This document shows, piece after piece, positions 4,327 through 12,874 of a stretch of DNA of 12,874 bases. The translations under genes and the position numbers were made by a program. The notes beneath the pieces are model-generated. The model ran no database searches, was not told the DNA's origin, and saw nothing but the letters and a program-made list of their open reading frames with translations. How positions within the stretch are numbered: the first letter of the stretch is position 1; every line of letters begins with the position of its first letter. This DNA is from Alphaproteobacteria bacterium (lineage in GTDB: Bacteria; Pseudomonadota; Alphaproteobacteria; CAAHEQ01; UBA3637): positions 1 through 12,874 of the forward strand of contig JAFZGR010000237.1 in NCBI GenBank assembly GCA_017555325.1. The letters are read 5' to 3'.

Positions 4327-7300
4327 ATGATCAAATCCGAAACCAATCACAGAAGAGTCCGCAAAAACTTCGGCAAAATTGATGCTGTTGTTGCTATGCC
4401 AAATTTGATTGACGTTCAGACAAGTTCGTACAATGAGTTTTTGCAATGGGGTGTTCCTGTTTCTAAACGTGAAGATAAAGGCTTACAGGAAGTTTTTAAA
4501 TCAATTTTTCCAATTCATGATTTTGCCGGACGAGGCGATTTAGAATTTATTAAATATGAATTGGATACACCAAAATTTGATGTGGATGAATGTTTAAGAC
4601 GTGGTTTAACTTATGCCGCACCGGTACGGGCAACTTTAAGATTGGTTGTTTGGGATGTTGACGGTTCAACAGGTACACGTTCTATCCGTGATATTAAAGA
4701 ACAAGATGTTTATATGGGCGATTTACCGCTTATGACACAAAAAGGTACATTTATTGTTAATGGTACTGAACGTGTTGTTGTTTCACAGATGCACCGTTCC
4801 CCTGGTGTATTCTTTGATCATGATAATGGTGAAACACACTCATCCGGTAAATTTTTGTTTGCTGCTCGTATTATTCCGTATCGTGGTTCATGGATTGATT
4901 TTGAATTTGATGCGAAAGATTTATTATATGTTCGGATTGACCGTCGTCGTAAAATGCCGGTTTCATCCTTGTTGTATGCATTAGATAGCCGTGATACGGA
5001 AATCGCACGTCAAGAAGCTGCAGAAAAAGGCGAAACATTTGATATTGCTGAAGCAGAAGGAATGAGCAAGGAAGAAATTTTAAATTATTTCTATAAATCT
5101 ATTACGGTTAAAAAAGATAAAAAGCATTGGAAAATTGATTTTATGCCGGAATTGTTAAAAGGTGTAAAATTAACACATGATTTAATTAATGCTGCAACGG
5201 GCGATGTTGTTGCACAGGCAGGCGAAAAATTAAATCAAGGTAAATTAAACAAATTAAAACGGGACGGATTGACTGAAATTCGTTTAACAAATGAAGATTT
5301 GTATGGCCGTTTTGTTGCTACGGATTTCATTGATGAAAATACGGGTGAAATCGTTATTGAAGCCGGTGATGAAATTACAGAAGATGATGTTGCAAAATTT
5401 AATGAATTAAAAATCAAAGAATTTTCGGTATTGCATATTGATTATGTCAATGTTGGTCCGTATATTCGCAATACATTGGTTGCCGATAAAAATACAACAC
5501 GTGATGAAGCATTGATTGATATCTATAAAGTAATGCGTCCGGGTGAATTGCCGGTTGTTGAAACAGCTGCAGCCTTATTTGAAGGGATGTTCTTTGATTT
5601 AGAACGTTATGATTTATCAGCAGTTGGTCGTGTTAAAATGAATGCACGTTTGGGATTTGATTCCAATGAAGTTCCTGATTCTGTTCGTGTTTTGCGTAAA
5701 GAAGATATTTTGCGCATTATTAAAATGTTGATTGAAATTAAGGATGGGAACGGTCAAATTGATGATATTGATAACTTGGGTAATCGTCGTGTTCGTTCGG
5801 TTGGTGAATTAATGGAAAATCAATATCGTTTAGGTTTGTTGAGAATGGAACGGATGATTCGTGAAAAAATGACATCCAGCGAAATTGATTCGGTTATGCC
5901 TTATGATTTGATTAATGCAAAACCATTATCAGCTGCCGTTCGGGAATTTTTTGCGTCTTCTCAATTATCTCAATTTATGGATCAAAACAATCCGTTATCA
6001 GAAATTACGCATAAACGTCGTTTGTCCGCATTAGGACCGGGTGGTTTGACTCGTGATAGAGCCGGTATGGAAGTGCGTGACGTTCATCCGACACATTATG
6101 GTCGTATTTGTCCGATTGAATCTCCAGAAGGTCAAAATATTGGGTTGATTAACTCTTTATCTACATTTGCAAAAGTTAATAAATATGGCTTTATTGAAAC
6201 ACCATATCGAAAAGTGATTGATGGTAAGGTTTCTGATGAAGTTGTTTATTTGTCTGCAATGGAAGAAGCACGGCACACAATTGCTCAGGCAAATGCTAAA
6301 TTAAATGATAAAGGTGAATTTGCTGAAGAATTAGTGACTTCTCGTCATGCCGGAGAAGTGGTTTTGGCAAAACCGGAAGAAATTGATTTGATTGACGTTT
6401 CTCCGAAACAAGTTGTTTCTGTTGCCGCATCATTGATTCCGTTCTTGGAAAACGATGACGCTAACCGTGCGTTGATGGGTTCTAACATGCAACGTCAAGG
6501 TGTTCCTTTATTGCACAATGAAGCTCCATTAGTTGGAACAGGTATGGAAGCAGCTGTTGCAAAAGATTCTCGTGCTGCCGTTTCTGCTAAACGGGCAGGG
6601 ATTGTGACACAAGTAGATTCTTCTCGTATTGTTATTCAGGCAACGGATGAGTTGACAACAACATCTGCTGGTGTTGATATTTATTCATTAGATAAATTCC
6701 AACGTTCCAATACAGGTACTTGTATGACACAACAACCGTTAGTACGAACAGGGGATAAAGTTGAAAAAGGTGAAATTATTGCGGATGGTCCATGTACAGA
6801 ATTGGGCGAATTAGCTTTGGGTCGCAATGTATTGGTTGCCTTTATGCCTTGGAATGGCTATAACTACGAAGACTCTATTTTAATTTCCGAAAGAATTGCT
6901 CGGGATGATGTCTTTACATCTATTCACTTAGAAGAGTTTGAAGTGGTTGCCCGTGATACAAAATTGGGTCAGGAAGAAATTACACGTGATATTCCGAATG
7001 TCGGGGAAGAAGGCTTGAAAAACTTGGATGAAACCGGTGTTGTTTATATCGGTGCGGAAGTTAAAGCTGGTGACATTTTGGTTGGAAAAGTAACACCGAA
7101 AGGTGAAACAATCATGACGCCGGAAGAAAAATTATTACGGACTATCTTTGGTGAAAAAGCTGCGGATGTTCGGGATTCTTCTTTGCGTGTTCCTCCTGGA
7201 GTTTTCGGAACAGTTATTGATGTTCGTGTATTTACACGTCGCGGTATTGAAAAAGACGAACGTGCTTTGGCAATTGAACAAGCTGAAATCAATCGTTTAG

Positions 7301-8505
7301 CAAAAGACCGTGATGATGAAAGAACAATTTTACAAAACAGTTTCTATAATCGAATTCGCGATTTATTGATTGGTCAACAGGTTGCTAAAGCGGAAGGATT
7401 TGCTTCCGGTACGGTTTTAACGGAAGAAAATTTAAAATCCGTTGCCAATTATAATTTACGTAAAATCAGTGTTGTAGATGATACGGTTATGCGTAATATT
7501 GAAGAATTGATTGAAACATTGAATCAAGCCGAAAAAGAATTACAGGATAAATTTGAAAACCGTGTTGAAAAATTACAACGGGGCGATGAAATGATGGCCG
7601 GAGAATTGAAAAAGGTCAAAGTCTTTATTGCAACAAAGCGTAAATTACAACCGGGTGATAAAATGTCCGGTCGCCACGGAAATAAAGGTGTGGTCTCTCG
7701 GGTTTTACCGATTGAAGATATGCCATATACAGAAGATGGTACACCAATGGATATTGTTTTGAATCCGCTGGGTGTTCCTTCTCGTATGAATGTAGGACAG
7801 ATTTTAGAAACACACTTGGGTTATGCCTGTCGTGAATTAGGGCGTCAAATTGGTGATGTGGTTGATGCAGTTAAAGCACAACAATCACAAATTACCGATT
7901 TGCGGGATAAATTAAAGGATATCTATGGTGATCGGGAATATGGTCGTCGCATTGCCGATATGGATGATAAACAACTTTTGTTAATGAGTGAAAATCTGAA
8001 AAAAGGTGTTCCGATTGCAACACCGGTCTTTGATGGGGCTCATCAGGATGATATCAGTAATATGTTAACAAAAGCAGGGTTGGATTCTTCCGGTCAAGTT
8101 ACCTTGTATGATGGTTTGACGGGTGAACCGTTTGATCGCAAAGTGACAATTGGCTACATGTACATGTTAAAATTACACCACTTGGTTGATGAAAAGATTC
8201 ACGCACGTTCCATTGGACCTTACAGTTTGGTTACACAACAACCGTTAGGCGGTAAGGCTCAATTTGGTGGTCAGAGATTTGGTGAAATGGAAGTGTGGGC
8301 ATTGGAAGCCTATGGAGCCGCTTATACATTGCAGGAAATGTTAACAATTAAATCTGATGACGTTTCCGGTCGTATCAAAGCGTATGAAACAATCATTCGT
8401 GGAGATAACAATTTTGAAGCGGGTATTCCGGAATCATTCAACGTGTTAGTCAAAGAAATTCGTTCTTTGGGCTTAGACATTGAACTGAACCAAAGTGAAA
8501 AATAA
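4327..8505 (+). CDS. rpoB: DNA-directed RNA polymerase subunit beta
   Basis: The beta subunit forms one pincer of RNA polymerase and half of the active centre. At 1392 residues it is longer than E. coli (1342), as in many alphaproteobacteria. Segments corresponding to the proteobacterial insertions SI1 (about residues 215-375) and SI2 (about 975-1090, helical) are present. The rifampicin pocket is conserved: FMDQNNPLSEITHKRRLSALGPG includes D552, H562, R565 and S567, equivalents of E. coli D516, H526, R529 and S531. Nearby ESPEGQ gives S599 and Q603. Active-site lysines K1112 and K1120 lie in GDKMSGRHGNKG. The C-terminus (FNVLVKEIRSLGLDIEL) is canonical. Start ATG 4327 has GGGGA at 4315-4319 with a 7-nt spacer. 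It follows an attenuator and precedes rpoC by 62 nt. Confidence 0.99.
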   Translation: MIKSETNHRRVRKNFGKIDAVVAMPNLIDVQTSSYNEFLQWGVPVSKREDKGLQEVFKSIFPIHDFAGRGDLEFIKYELDTPKFDVDECLRRGLTYAAPVRATLRLVVWDVDGSTGTRSIRDIKEQDVYMGDLPLMTQKGTFIVNGTERVVVSQMHRSPGVFFDHDNGETHSSGKFLFAARIIPYRGSWIDFEFDAKDLLYVRIDRRRKMPVSSLLYALDSRDTEIARQEAAEKGETFDIAEAEGMSKEEILNYFYKSITVKKDKKHWKIDFMPELLKGVKLTHDLINAATGDVVAQAGEKLNQGKLNKLKRDGLTEIRLTNEDLYGRFVATDFIDENTGEIVIEAGDEITEDDVAKFNELKIKEFSVLHIDYVNVGPYIRNTLVADKNTTRDEALIDIYKVMRPGELPVVETAAALFEGMFFDLERYDLSAVGRVKMNARLGFDSNEVPDSVRVLRKEDILRIIKMLIEIKDGNGQIDDIDNLGNRRVRSVGELMENQYRLGLLRMERMIREKMTSSEIDSVMPYDLINAKPLSAAVREFFASSQLSQFMDQNNPLSEITHKRRLSALGPGGLTRDRAGMEVRDVHPTHYGRICPIESPEGQNIGLINSLSTFAKVNKYGFIETPYRKVIDGKVSDEVVYLSAMEEARHTIAQANAKLNDKGEFAEELVTSRHAGEVVLAKPEEIDLIDVSPKQVVSVAASLIPFLENDDANRALMGSNMQRQGVPLLHNEAPLVGTGMEAAVAKDSRAAVSAKRAGIVTQVDSSRIVIQATDELTTTSAGVDIYSLDKFQRSNTGTCMTQQPLVRTGDKVEKGEIIADGPCTELGELALGRNVLVAFMPWNGYNYEDSILISERIARDDVFTSIHLEEFEVVARDTKLGQEEITRDIPNVGEEGLKNLDETGVVYIGAEVKAGDILVGKVTPKGETIMTPEEKLLRTIFGEKAADVRDSSLRVPPGVFGTVIDVRVFTRRGIEKDERALAIEQAEINRLAKDRDDERTILQNSFYNRIRDLLIGQQVAKAEGFASGTVLTEENLKSVANYNLRKISVVDDTVMRNIEELIETLNQAEKELQDKFENRVEKLQRGDEMMAGELKKVKVFIATKRKLQPGDKMSGRHGNKGVVSRVLPIEDMPYTEDGTPMDIVLNPLGVPSRMNVGQILETHLGYACRELGRQIGDVVDAVKAQQSQITDLRDKLKDIYGDREYGRRIADMDDKQLLLMSENLKKGVPIATPVFDGAHQDDISNMLTKAGLDSSGQVTLYDGLTGEPFDRKVTIGYMYMLKLHHLVDEKIHARSIGPYSLVTQQPLGGKAQFGGQRFGEMEVWALEAYGAAYTLQEMLTIKSDDVSGRIKAYETIIRGDNNFEAGIPESFNVLVKEIRSLGLDIELNQSEK

Positions 8506-8510
8506 TTTTC

Positions 8511-8545
8511 TTGTGGGGAGGGATTCGTCCTTCCCCGAAACACAA
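8511..8545 (+). promoter_or_regulatory. TTCG-loop hairpin in the rpoB-rpoC spacer
   Basis: GGGGAGGGA (8515-8523) pairs with TCCTTCCCC (8528-8536), 9 bp with one G-U pair, around a TTCG tetraloop. An outer TTGT/ACAA pairing (8511-8514 with 8542-8545) is possible across a 5-nt bulge. No T-tract follows. It may slow exonucleases or mark an mRNA processing point; it ends before the rpoC ribosome binding site GAGGA (8556-8560), leaving that free. Confidence 0.6.
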
Positions 8546-8567
8546 TTAAAAAAACGAGGAAAAATAC

Positions 8568-11500
8568 ATGAATGAATTAATTAATACATTTGGACAGGTT
8601 GCATCTCCACAATCTTTTGATGATATTCGTATTTCCATTGCATCACCGGAAAAAATCCGTGAATGGTCCTTTGGTGAAGTAACGCGCCCGGAAACAATTA
8701 ACTATCGGACATTTAAACCGGAAAAAGACGGATTGTTTTGTTCTAAAATTTTCGGACCGGTTAAAGATTATGAATGTTTGTGCGGAAAATACAAACGAAT
8801 GAAATATCGGGGTATTACCTGTGAAAAATGTGGTGTTGAAGTCACATTATCAAAAGTGCGTCGTGAACGGATGGGACACATCGAATTAGCATGTCCGGTC
8901 ACACATATTTGGTTTTTAAAATCTTTACCGAGTCGCATTGGTACATTATTGGATATGATGTTAAAGAATTTGGAAGCTGTTTTATATTTTGAAAAATATA
9001 TCGTGATTGAACCGGGTTTAACATCATTAAAACAACATGATTTATTAACAGAAGAACAATATCAAATTGCATTAGAAGAATATGGTGAAGATGCTTTCCG
9101 TGTTGGTATCGGAGCAGAAGCCATTAAAGAAATGTTGTCACAAATTGATTTGCAGGCAGAAGCAGCTAAATTGCGTTCCGAATTAATTGGTGTTACATCT
9201 GATATGAAACGCAAAAAAATTGTTAAAAAATTAAAATTAGTTGAAGCATTTCTTGAATCAGGTTCTCGTCCGGAATGGATGGTATTGGATGTATTGCCGG
9301 TTATTCCACCTGAATTGCGTCCGTTGGTTCCATTAGATGGTGGTCGTTTTGCGACATCTGATTTGAATGATTTATATCGTCGTGTTATCAACAGAAACAA
9401 TCGTTTAAAAAGATTATTGGAATTACGTGCTCCTGAAATTATTATCCGTAATGAAAAACGGATGTTGCAAGAAGCTGTAGATGCTTTATTTGATAATGGT
9501 CGTCGTGGTCGTGCAGTGGCTGGCATTAACAAACGTCCGTTAAAATCATTAGCAGACATGTTAAAAGGTAAACAAGGTCGCTTCCGTCAAAACTTGTTAG
9601 GTAAACGTGTTGATTATTCCGGTCGTTCCGTTATTACGGTTGGTCCTGAATTGTTGTTGCATCAGTGCGGTTTGCCAAAACGGATGGCCTTGGAATTGTT
9701 TAAACCGTTTATTTATTCTAAATTAGAACAACGGGGTTATGCAACTACCATTAAAGCTGCTAAAAAAATGGTTGAAAAAGAAAAACCGGAAGTTTGGGAT
9801 ATTTTATCAGAAGTGATTCGTGAACACCCTGTTTTATTAAACCGTGCTCCGACATTGCACCGTTTAGGTATTCAGGCTTTTGAACCGGTTTTAATTGAAG
9901 GTAAAGCCATTCAATTACACCCGTTAGTTTGTACGGCATTTAACGCAGACTTTGACGGTGACCAGATGGCTGTACACGTTCCGTTATCAACGGAAGCTCA
10001 ATTAGAAGCTCGGGTTTTAATGATGTCAACAAACAATATTTTGTCACCGGCAAGCGGAAAACCGATTATTGTGCCGACACAGGACATTATTTTAGGCTTG
10101 TACTATTTATCCATGGAACGGGACGGGGAAAAAGGCGAAGGAATGGTCTTCTCTTGTCCGCAGGAAATTGAACATGCTTTATTTGAAAAACAAGTTTCGT
10201 TACATGCTAAAATTAAAGTGCGTTTAACTATTATGGATGATGATGGCGAAAAACGGACCCATCTTGTTTCAACAACCCCGGGTCGTGTTAAATTGGCATC
10301 CGTATTACCTGATAACAGCAAGATTCCATTTAGCTTGATGAATCGATTGATTCGTAAAAAAGAAGTTTCTGAAATCATTGATGCCGTTTATCGTTATTGC
10401 GGACAGAAAGAAACATGTATTTTCGCTGATAAAGTTATGGGATTAGGTTATCGTCAGGCTGCTTTGGCTGGTATTTCATTCGGTAAAGATGATATGATTA
10501 TTCCAGCAGCCAAGAAAACATTGTTGGAAGAAACAAAAGCAAAAACAAACGAATATGAACGTCAATATCAAGATGGTTTGATTACCCGTTTGGAAAAATA
10601 CAACAAAGTTGTTGATGCTTGGGCAAAATGTACGGATGATATTTCTGATGCCATGATGAAAGAAATTTCAAAAACAGAAGTTGGTAAACCGATTAACTCT
10701 GTTTATATGATGGCTCACTCCGGTGCTCGTGGTTCTGCTACACAGATGCGTCAGTTGGCTGGTATGCGTGGTTTGATGGCTAAACCAAGCGGTGAAATTA
10801 TTGAAACGCCGATTACATCAAACTTTAAAGAAGGTTTAACCGTTATGGAATACTTTAGTTCTACTCACGGTGCTCGTAAAGGTTTGGCTGATACAGCTTT
10901 GAAAACAGCTAACTCCGGTTATTTGACTCGTCGTTTGGTTGATGTTGCACAAGATGCCATTATTACAATGGAAGACTGTGGAACGGATTGTGGTATTACG
11001 ATTCAACCGATTATTGAGGGTGGCGATGTGATTGCTACAACCGGGGAACGTATTTTAGGTCGTACGTCAGCAGAGGATATTGTAAATCCGATGACGGGAG
11101 AAATTATTGTTCCTAAAAACACATTAATGGATGAAAATGACATTGATAAAATTGATGCTGTTGGGGTTGAAACCGTTAAAATTCGGTCTGTGTTGACATG
11201 TGAAGCCGAAAATGGCATCTGTGCCGCTTGTTACGGTCGTGATTTGGCACGGGGAACACCGGTTAACTTAGGTGAAGTTGTTGGTATTATTGCCGCTCAA
11301 TCCATTGGGGAACCAGGTACACAGTTAACCATGCGTACTTTCCACGTTGGTGGTACGGCTCAAAAAGGTGCGGAACAATCAAGCATTGATGTCGGTTTTG
11401 ATGCGAAAGTTAAATTATCCGGCTGTAATATGATTGAGGATTCCAAAGGGGATAAGATTGTATTATCCAGAAACTGTGAAATTTCTTTATTAGATACAAA

Positions 11501-12698
11501 CAATCGTGAAAAAGCTCGTCATAAATTACCGTATGGTGCAAAATTGATGGTTGTTGACGGTGATATGGTTTCCAAAGGTTCTCGCATTGCCGAATGGGAT
11601 CCATACACAATGCCAATTATTGTTGATAAAGCTGGTAAAGTTAAATACGAAGATTTGGTTGAAGGTGAAACAGTTCGTGAAATGGTTGATGATGCAACAG
11701 GTTTGACATCAAAAGTAATTACACGTCCGGTTTCTTCTAAAATTGAACGTCGTCCACACTTGGTTTTATTAGATGAAAAAGGAAAAGTATTTAAATTCGG
11801 TAATGGTATGGAAGCCCGCTATTATTTGCCCGTTGATGCCGTTGTTGCCGTTGAAAACGGTCAAATGGTTCAAATGGGTGACGTGTTGGCTCGTTTACCG
11901 CGTGAAAGTTCAAAAACACGCGATATTACCGGTGGTTTGCCACGTGTTGCTGAATTGTTTGAAGCTCGTTGCCCGAAAGATCCGGCCATTATTTCAGAAA
12001 TTGACGGTCGAGTTGAATATGGTGCAGATTTCAAAGCAAAACGGCGTGTTCTTGTTGTTTCCGAAGATGGTGAAACCACTCGTGAATATTTAATTCCGAA
12101 AGGACGTACGGTTGCCGTTCATGAAGGAGATATTGTCCGTAAGGGTGATATGATTGTTGAAGGTGCATTGGATCCGCATGATATTTTACGTGTTATGGGC
12201 GTTGAAGCTTTGGCTCACTATTTAGTCAAGGAAGTTCAAGCGGTTTATCGTTTGCAGGGTGTTAAAATCAATGATAAACACATTGAAGTGATTGTTCGTC
12301 AAATGATGCAAAAATTTGAAGTTGTTGATCCGGGTGATACAACATTGTTGTTGGGTGAACAAATTGAAAAAGACGAATTAATTGCTGAAAACTTAAAGGC
12401 TTTAAAATCCGGTGGTCGAGAAGCAAAAGTATTCCCTGTCTTGTTGGGTATTACAAAAGCTAGCTTGCAGACCAGTTCATTTATTTCTGCTGCATCCTTC
12501 CAAGAAACAACACGTGTGTTAACAGAAGCAGCAACTGCAGGTAAACGGGATAAATTAAGAGGTCTGAAAGAAAATGTAATTGTTGGTCGTTTAATTCCGG
12601 CCGGTACTGGGGCGCAAGCTCAACGTTACCGTCAATTAGCGGCACAACGGGATAAAAATATTTTGGATGCTCAAAATAAAGAAACCGTTGCTCAATAG
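8568..12698 (+). CDS. rpoC: DNA-directed RNA polymerase subunit beta'
   Basis: The beta' subunit holds the catalytic magnesium and the clamp. The 1376-residue product matches proteobacterial length. Zinc site 1 has C70, C72, C85 and C88, the same numbers as in E. coli. The catalytic loop NADFDGDQMA gives D461, D463 and D465. The bridge helix lies near residues 757-793 (TVMEYFSSTHGARKG). Zinc site 2 has C804, C878, C885 and C888. The trigger loop follows (GEPGTQLTMRTFHVGG, with M922 and H926). An SI3-type insertion occupies about residues 932-1112 before TRDITGGLPRVAELFEAR. The ATG at 8568 has GAGGA at 8556-8560 with a 7-nt spacer. It is the last gene of the cluster, followed 16 nt later by a terminator. 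No key residue is missing. Confidence 0.99.
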   Translation: MNELINTFGQVASPQSFDDIRISIASPEKIREWSFGEVTRPETINYRTFKPEKDGLFCSKIFGPVKDYECLCGKYKRMKYRGITCEKCGVEVTLSKVRRERMGHIELACPVTHIWFLKSLPSRIGTLLDMMLKNLEAVLYFEKYIVIEPGLTSLKQHDLLTEEQYQIALEEYGEDAFRVGIGAEAIKEMLSQIDLQAEAAKLRSELIGVTSDMKRKKIVKKLKLVEAFLESGSRPEWMVLDVLPVIPPELRPLVPLDGGRFATSDLNDLYRRVINRNNRLKRLLELRAPEIIIRNEKRMLQEAVDALFDNGRRGRAVAGINKRPLKSLADMLKGKQGRFRQNLLGKRVDYSGRSVITVGPELLLHQCGLPKRMALELFKPFIYSKLEQRGYATTIKAAKKMVEKEKPEVWDILSEVIREHPVLLNRAPTLHRLGIQAFEPVLIEGKAIQLHPLVCTAFNADFDGDQMAVHVPLSTEAQLEARVLMMSTNNILSPASGKPIIVPTQDIILGLYYLSMERDGEKGEGMVFSCPQEIEHALFEKQVSLHAKIKVRLTIMDDDGEKRTHLVSTTPGRVKLASVLPDNSKIPFSLMNRLIRKKEVSEIIDAVYRYCGQKETCIFADKVMGLGYRQAALAGISFGKDDMIIPAAKKTLLEETKAKTNEYERQYQDGLITRLEKYNKVVDAWAKCTDDISDAMMKEISKTEVGKPINSVYMMAHSGARGSATQMRQLAGMRGLMAKPSGEIIETPITSNFKEGLTVMEYFSSTHGARKGLADTALKTANSGYLTRRLVDVAQDAIITMEDCGTDCGITIQPIIEGGDVIATTGERILGRTSAEDIVNPMTGEIIVPKNTLMDENDIDKIDAVGVETVKIRSVLTCEAENGICAACYGRDLARGTPVNLGEVVGIIAAQSIGEPGTQLTMRTFHVGGTAQKGAEQSSIDVGFDAKVKLSGCNMIEDSKGDKIVLSRNCEISLLDTNNREKARHKLPYGAKLMVVDGDMVSKGSRIAEWDPYTMPIIVDKAGKVKYEDLVEGETVREMVDDATGLTSKVITRPVSSKIERRPHLVLLDEKGKVFKFGNGMEARYYLPVDAVVAVENGQMVQMGDVLARLPRESSKTRDITGGLPRVAELFEARCPKDPAIISEIDGRVEYGADFKAKRRVLVVSEDGETTREYLIPKGRTVAVHEGDIVRKGDMIVEGALDPHDILRVMGVEALAHYLVKEVQAVYRLQGVKINDKHIEVIVRQMMQKFEVVDPGDTTLLLGEQIEKDELIAENLKALKSGGREAKVFPVLLGITKASLQTSSFISAASFQETTRVLTEAATAGKRDKLRGLKENVIVGRLIPAGTGAQAQRYRQLAAQRDKNILDAQNKETVAQ

Positions 12699-12713
12699 AA
12701 AGTAATATTTCTT

Positions 12714-12743
12714 AAAAAAAGCCTCCGTTAAGGGGGCTTTTTT
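12714..12743 (+). terminator. Intrinsic terminator of the rpoBC operon (bidirectional)
   Basis: GCCTCC (12721-12726) pairs with GGGGGC (12732-12737), with one T-G pair, around GTTAA, followed by T6 (12738-12743). The stem is flanked upstream by A7 (12714-12720), which extends it and supplies a T-tract on the opposite strand. It starts 16 nt after the rpoC stop and is the strongest terminator in the window. It could also stop a convergent gene from the right. Confidence 0.92.
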
Positions 12744-12809
12744 GTATGATTAATGCATCTGCTGTATAGTATTTATCTATTTGTATTTTTTTGAAAAATA
12801 AAGAAAATC

Positions 12810-12874
12810 TTATTCTAAATCGGTGGTATCCGTTTCGGATAGAGTGCTTGGTACATCATAAAAAACGTACGTTA
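12810..12874 (-). CDS. Possible 3' end of a convergent gene (partial, unidentified)
   Basis: On the minus strand an open frame enters from the window edge and ends at TAA (12812-12810). It encodes 20 residues, TYVFYDVPSTLSETDTTDLE, with an acidic, hydrophilic tail like that of a real protein. It would converge on rpoC and share the bidirectional terminator at 12714-12743. Twenty residues are too few to identify a family, and an open stretch of this length can occur by chance. The rest of 12744-12809 shows nothing I can support. Confidence 0.25.
   Translation of the reverse strand, partial: TYVFYDVPSTLSETDTTDLE

Noticed and set aside
4313..4330. Mini-frame MGKNT whose TGA overlaps the rpoB ATG, a possible coupling peptide
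   Set aside because: Its ATG follows a T-tract without any Shine-Dalgarno, and its GGGGA is itself the ribosome binding site for rpoB.
1000..12698. Possible UGA-to-Trp recoding in an AT-rich genome
   Set aside because: The only tRNA-Trp here has anticodon CCA, and all genes read through in the standard code with no in-frame TGA. None of the stops used is TGA, but nine genes are too few to infer reassignment.
12785..12799. ATTTTT/AAAAAT inverted repeat after the rpoC terminator
   Set aside because: It is made only of A-T pairs with a 3-nt loop. This is expected by chance in such AT-rich DNA.

Overview
The window is the RNA polymerase / ribosomal stalk gene cluster of an AT-rich bacterium (roughly 40% G+C by eye), all on the + strand. 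Order: 3' end of a mechanosensitive channel gene, tRNA-Trp, secE, nusG, rplK, rplA, rplJ, rplL, rpoB, rpoC. The protein sequences, the tRNA-Trp gene before secE, a short one-helix SecE, and RpoB/RpoC lengths of 1392/1376 residues with the lineage-specific insertions typical of proteobacteria point to an alphaproteobacterium. Leucine is encoded mostly by TTG/TTA and all complete genes end in TAA or TAG, which fits a low-GC lineage, perhaps an uncultured gut or host-associated relative of Rhodospirillales. The taxonomic call is inference from recognised sequence, not from a search.

Layout. Positions 1-836 hold the C-terminal part of an MscS-family channel. Positions 837-999 hold a good sigma70-type promoter (TTGACA, 17-nt spacer, TAATAT) and a weaker second one. 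tRNA-Trp (anticodon CCA, encoded CCA tail) lies at 1000-1075, followed closely by secE and nusG (2-nt gap). A structured 113-nt spacer precedes rplK-rplA. A 237-nt leader containing a recognisable L10 autoregulatory RNA precedes rplJ-rplL. A 128-nt spacer with a long hairpin and a terminator-like attenuator precedes rpoB. A 62-nt spacer with a TTCG-loop hairpin precedes rpoC. A clear bidirectional terminator follows rpoC, and the last 65 nt may hold the tail of a convergent minus-strand gene.

How it works together. SecE is part of the protein export channel. NusG links the polymerase to the ribosome and Rho. L11, L1, L10 and L7/L12 build the two mobile ribosomal stalks. RpoB and RpoC are the catalytic subunits of RNA polymerase. 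One promoter region could drive the whole set, with output adjusted by RNA structures in each spacer: L1-type feedback before rplK, L10-type feedback before rplJ, and attenuation before rpoB.

The proteins are ordinary housekeeping proteins. The notable material is in the spacers: a possible 7-bp loop-loop contact between two hairpins in the rplK leader, a nested alternative fold that would dismantle the L10-binding kink-turn, and a compact attenuator placed directly before the rpoB ribosome binding site. No mobile element, CRISPR array or novel protein system was seen.
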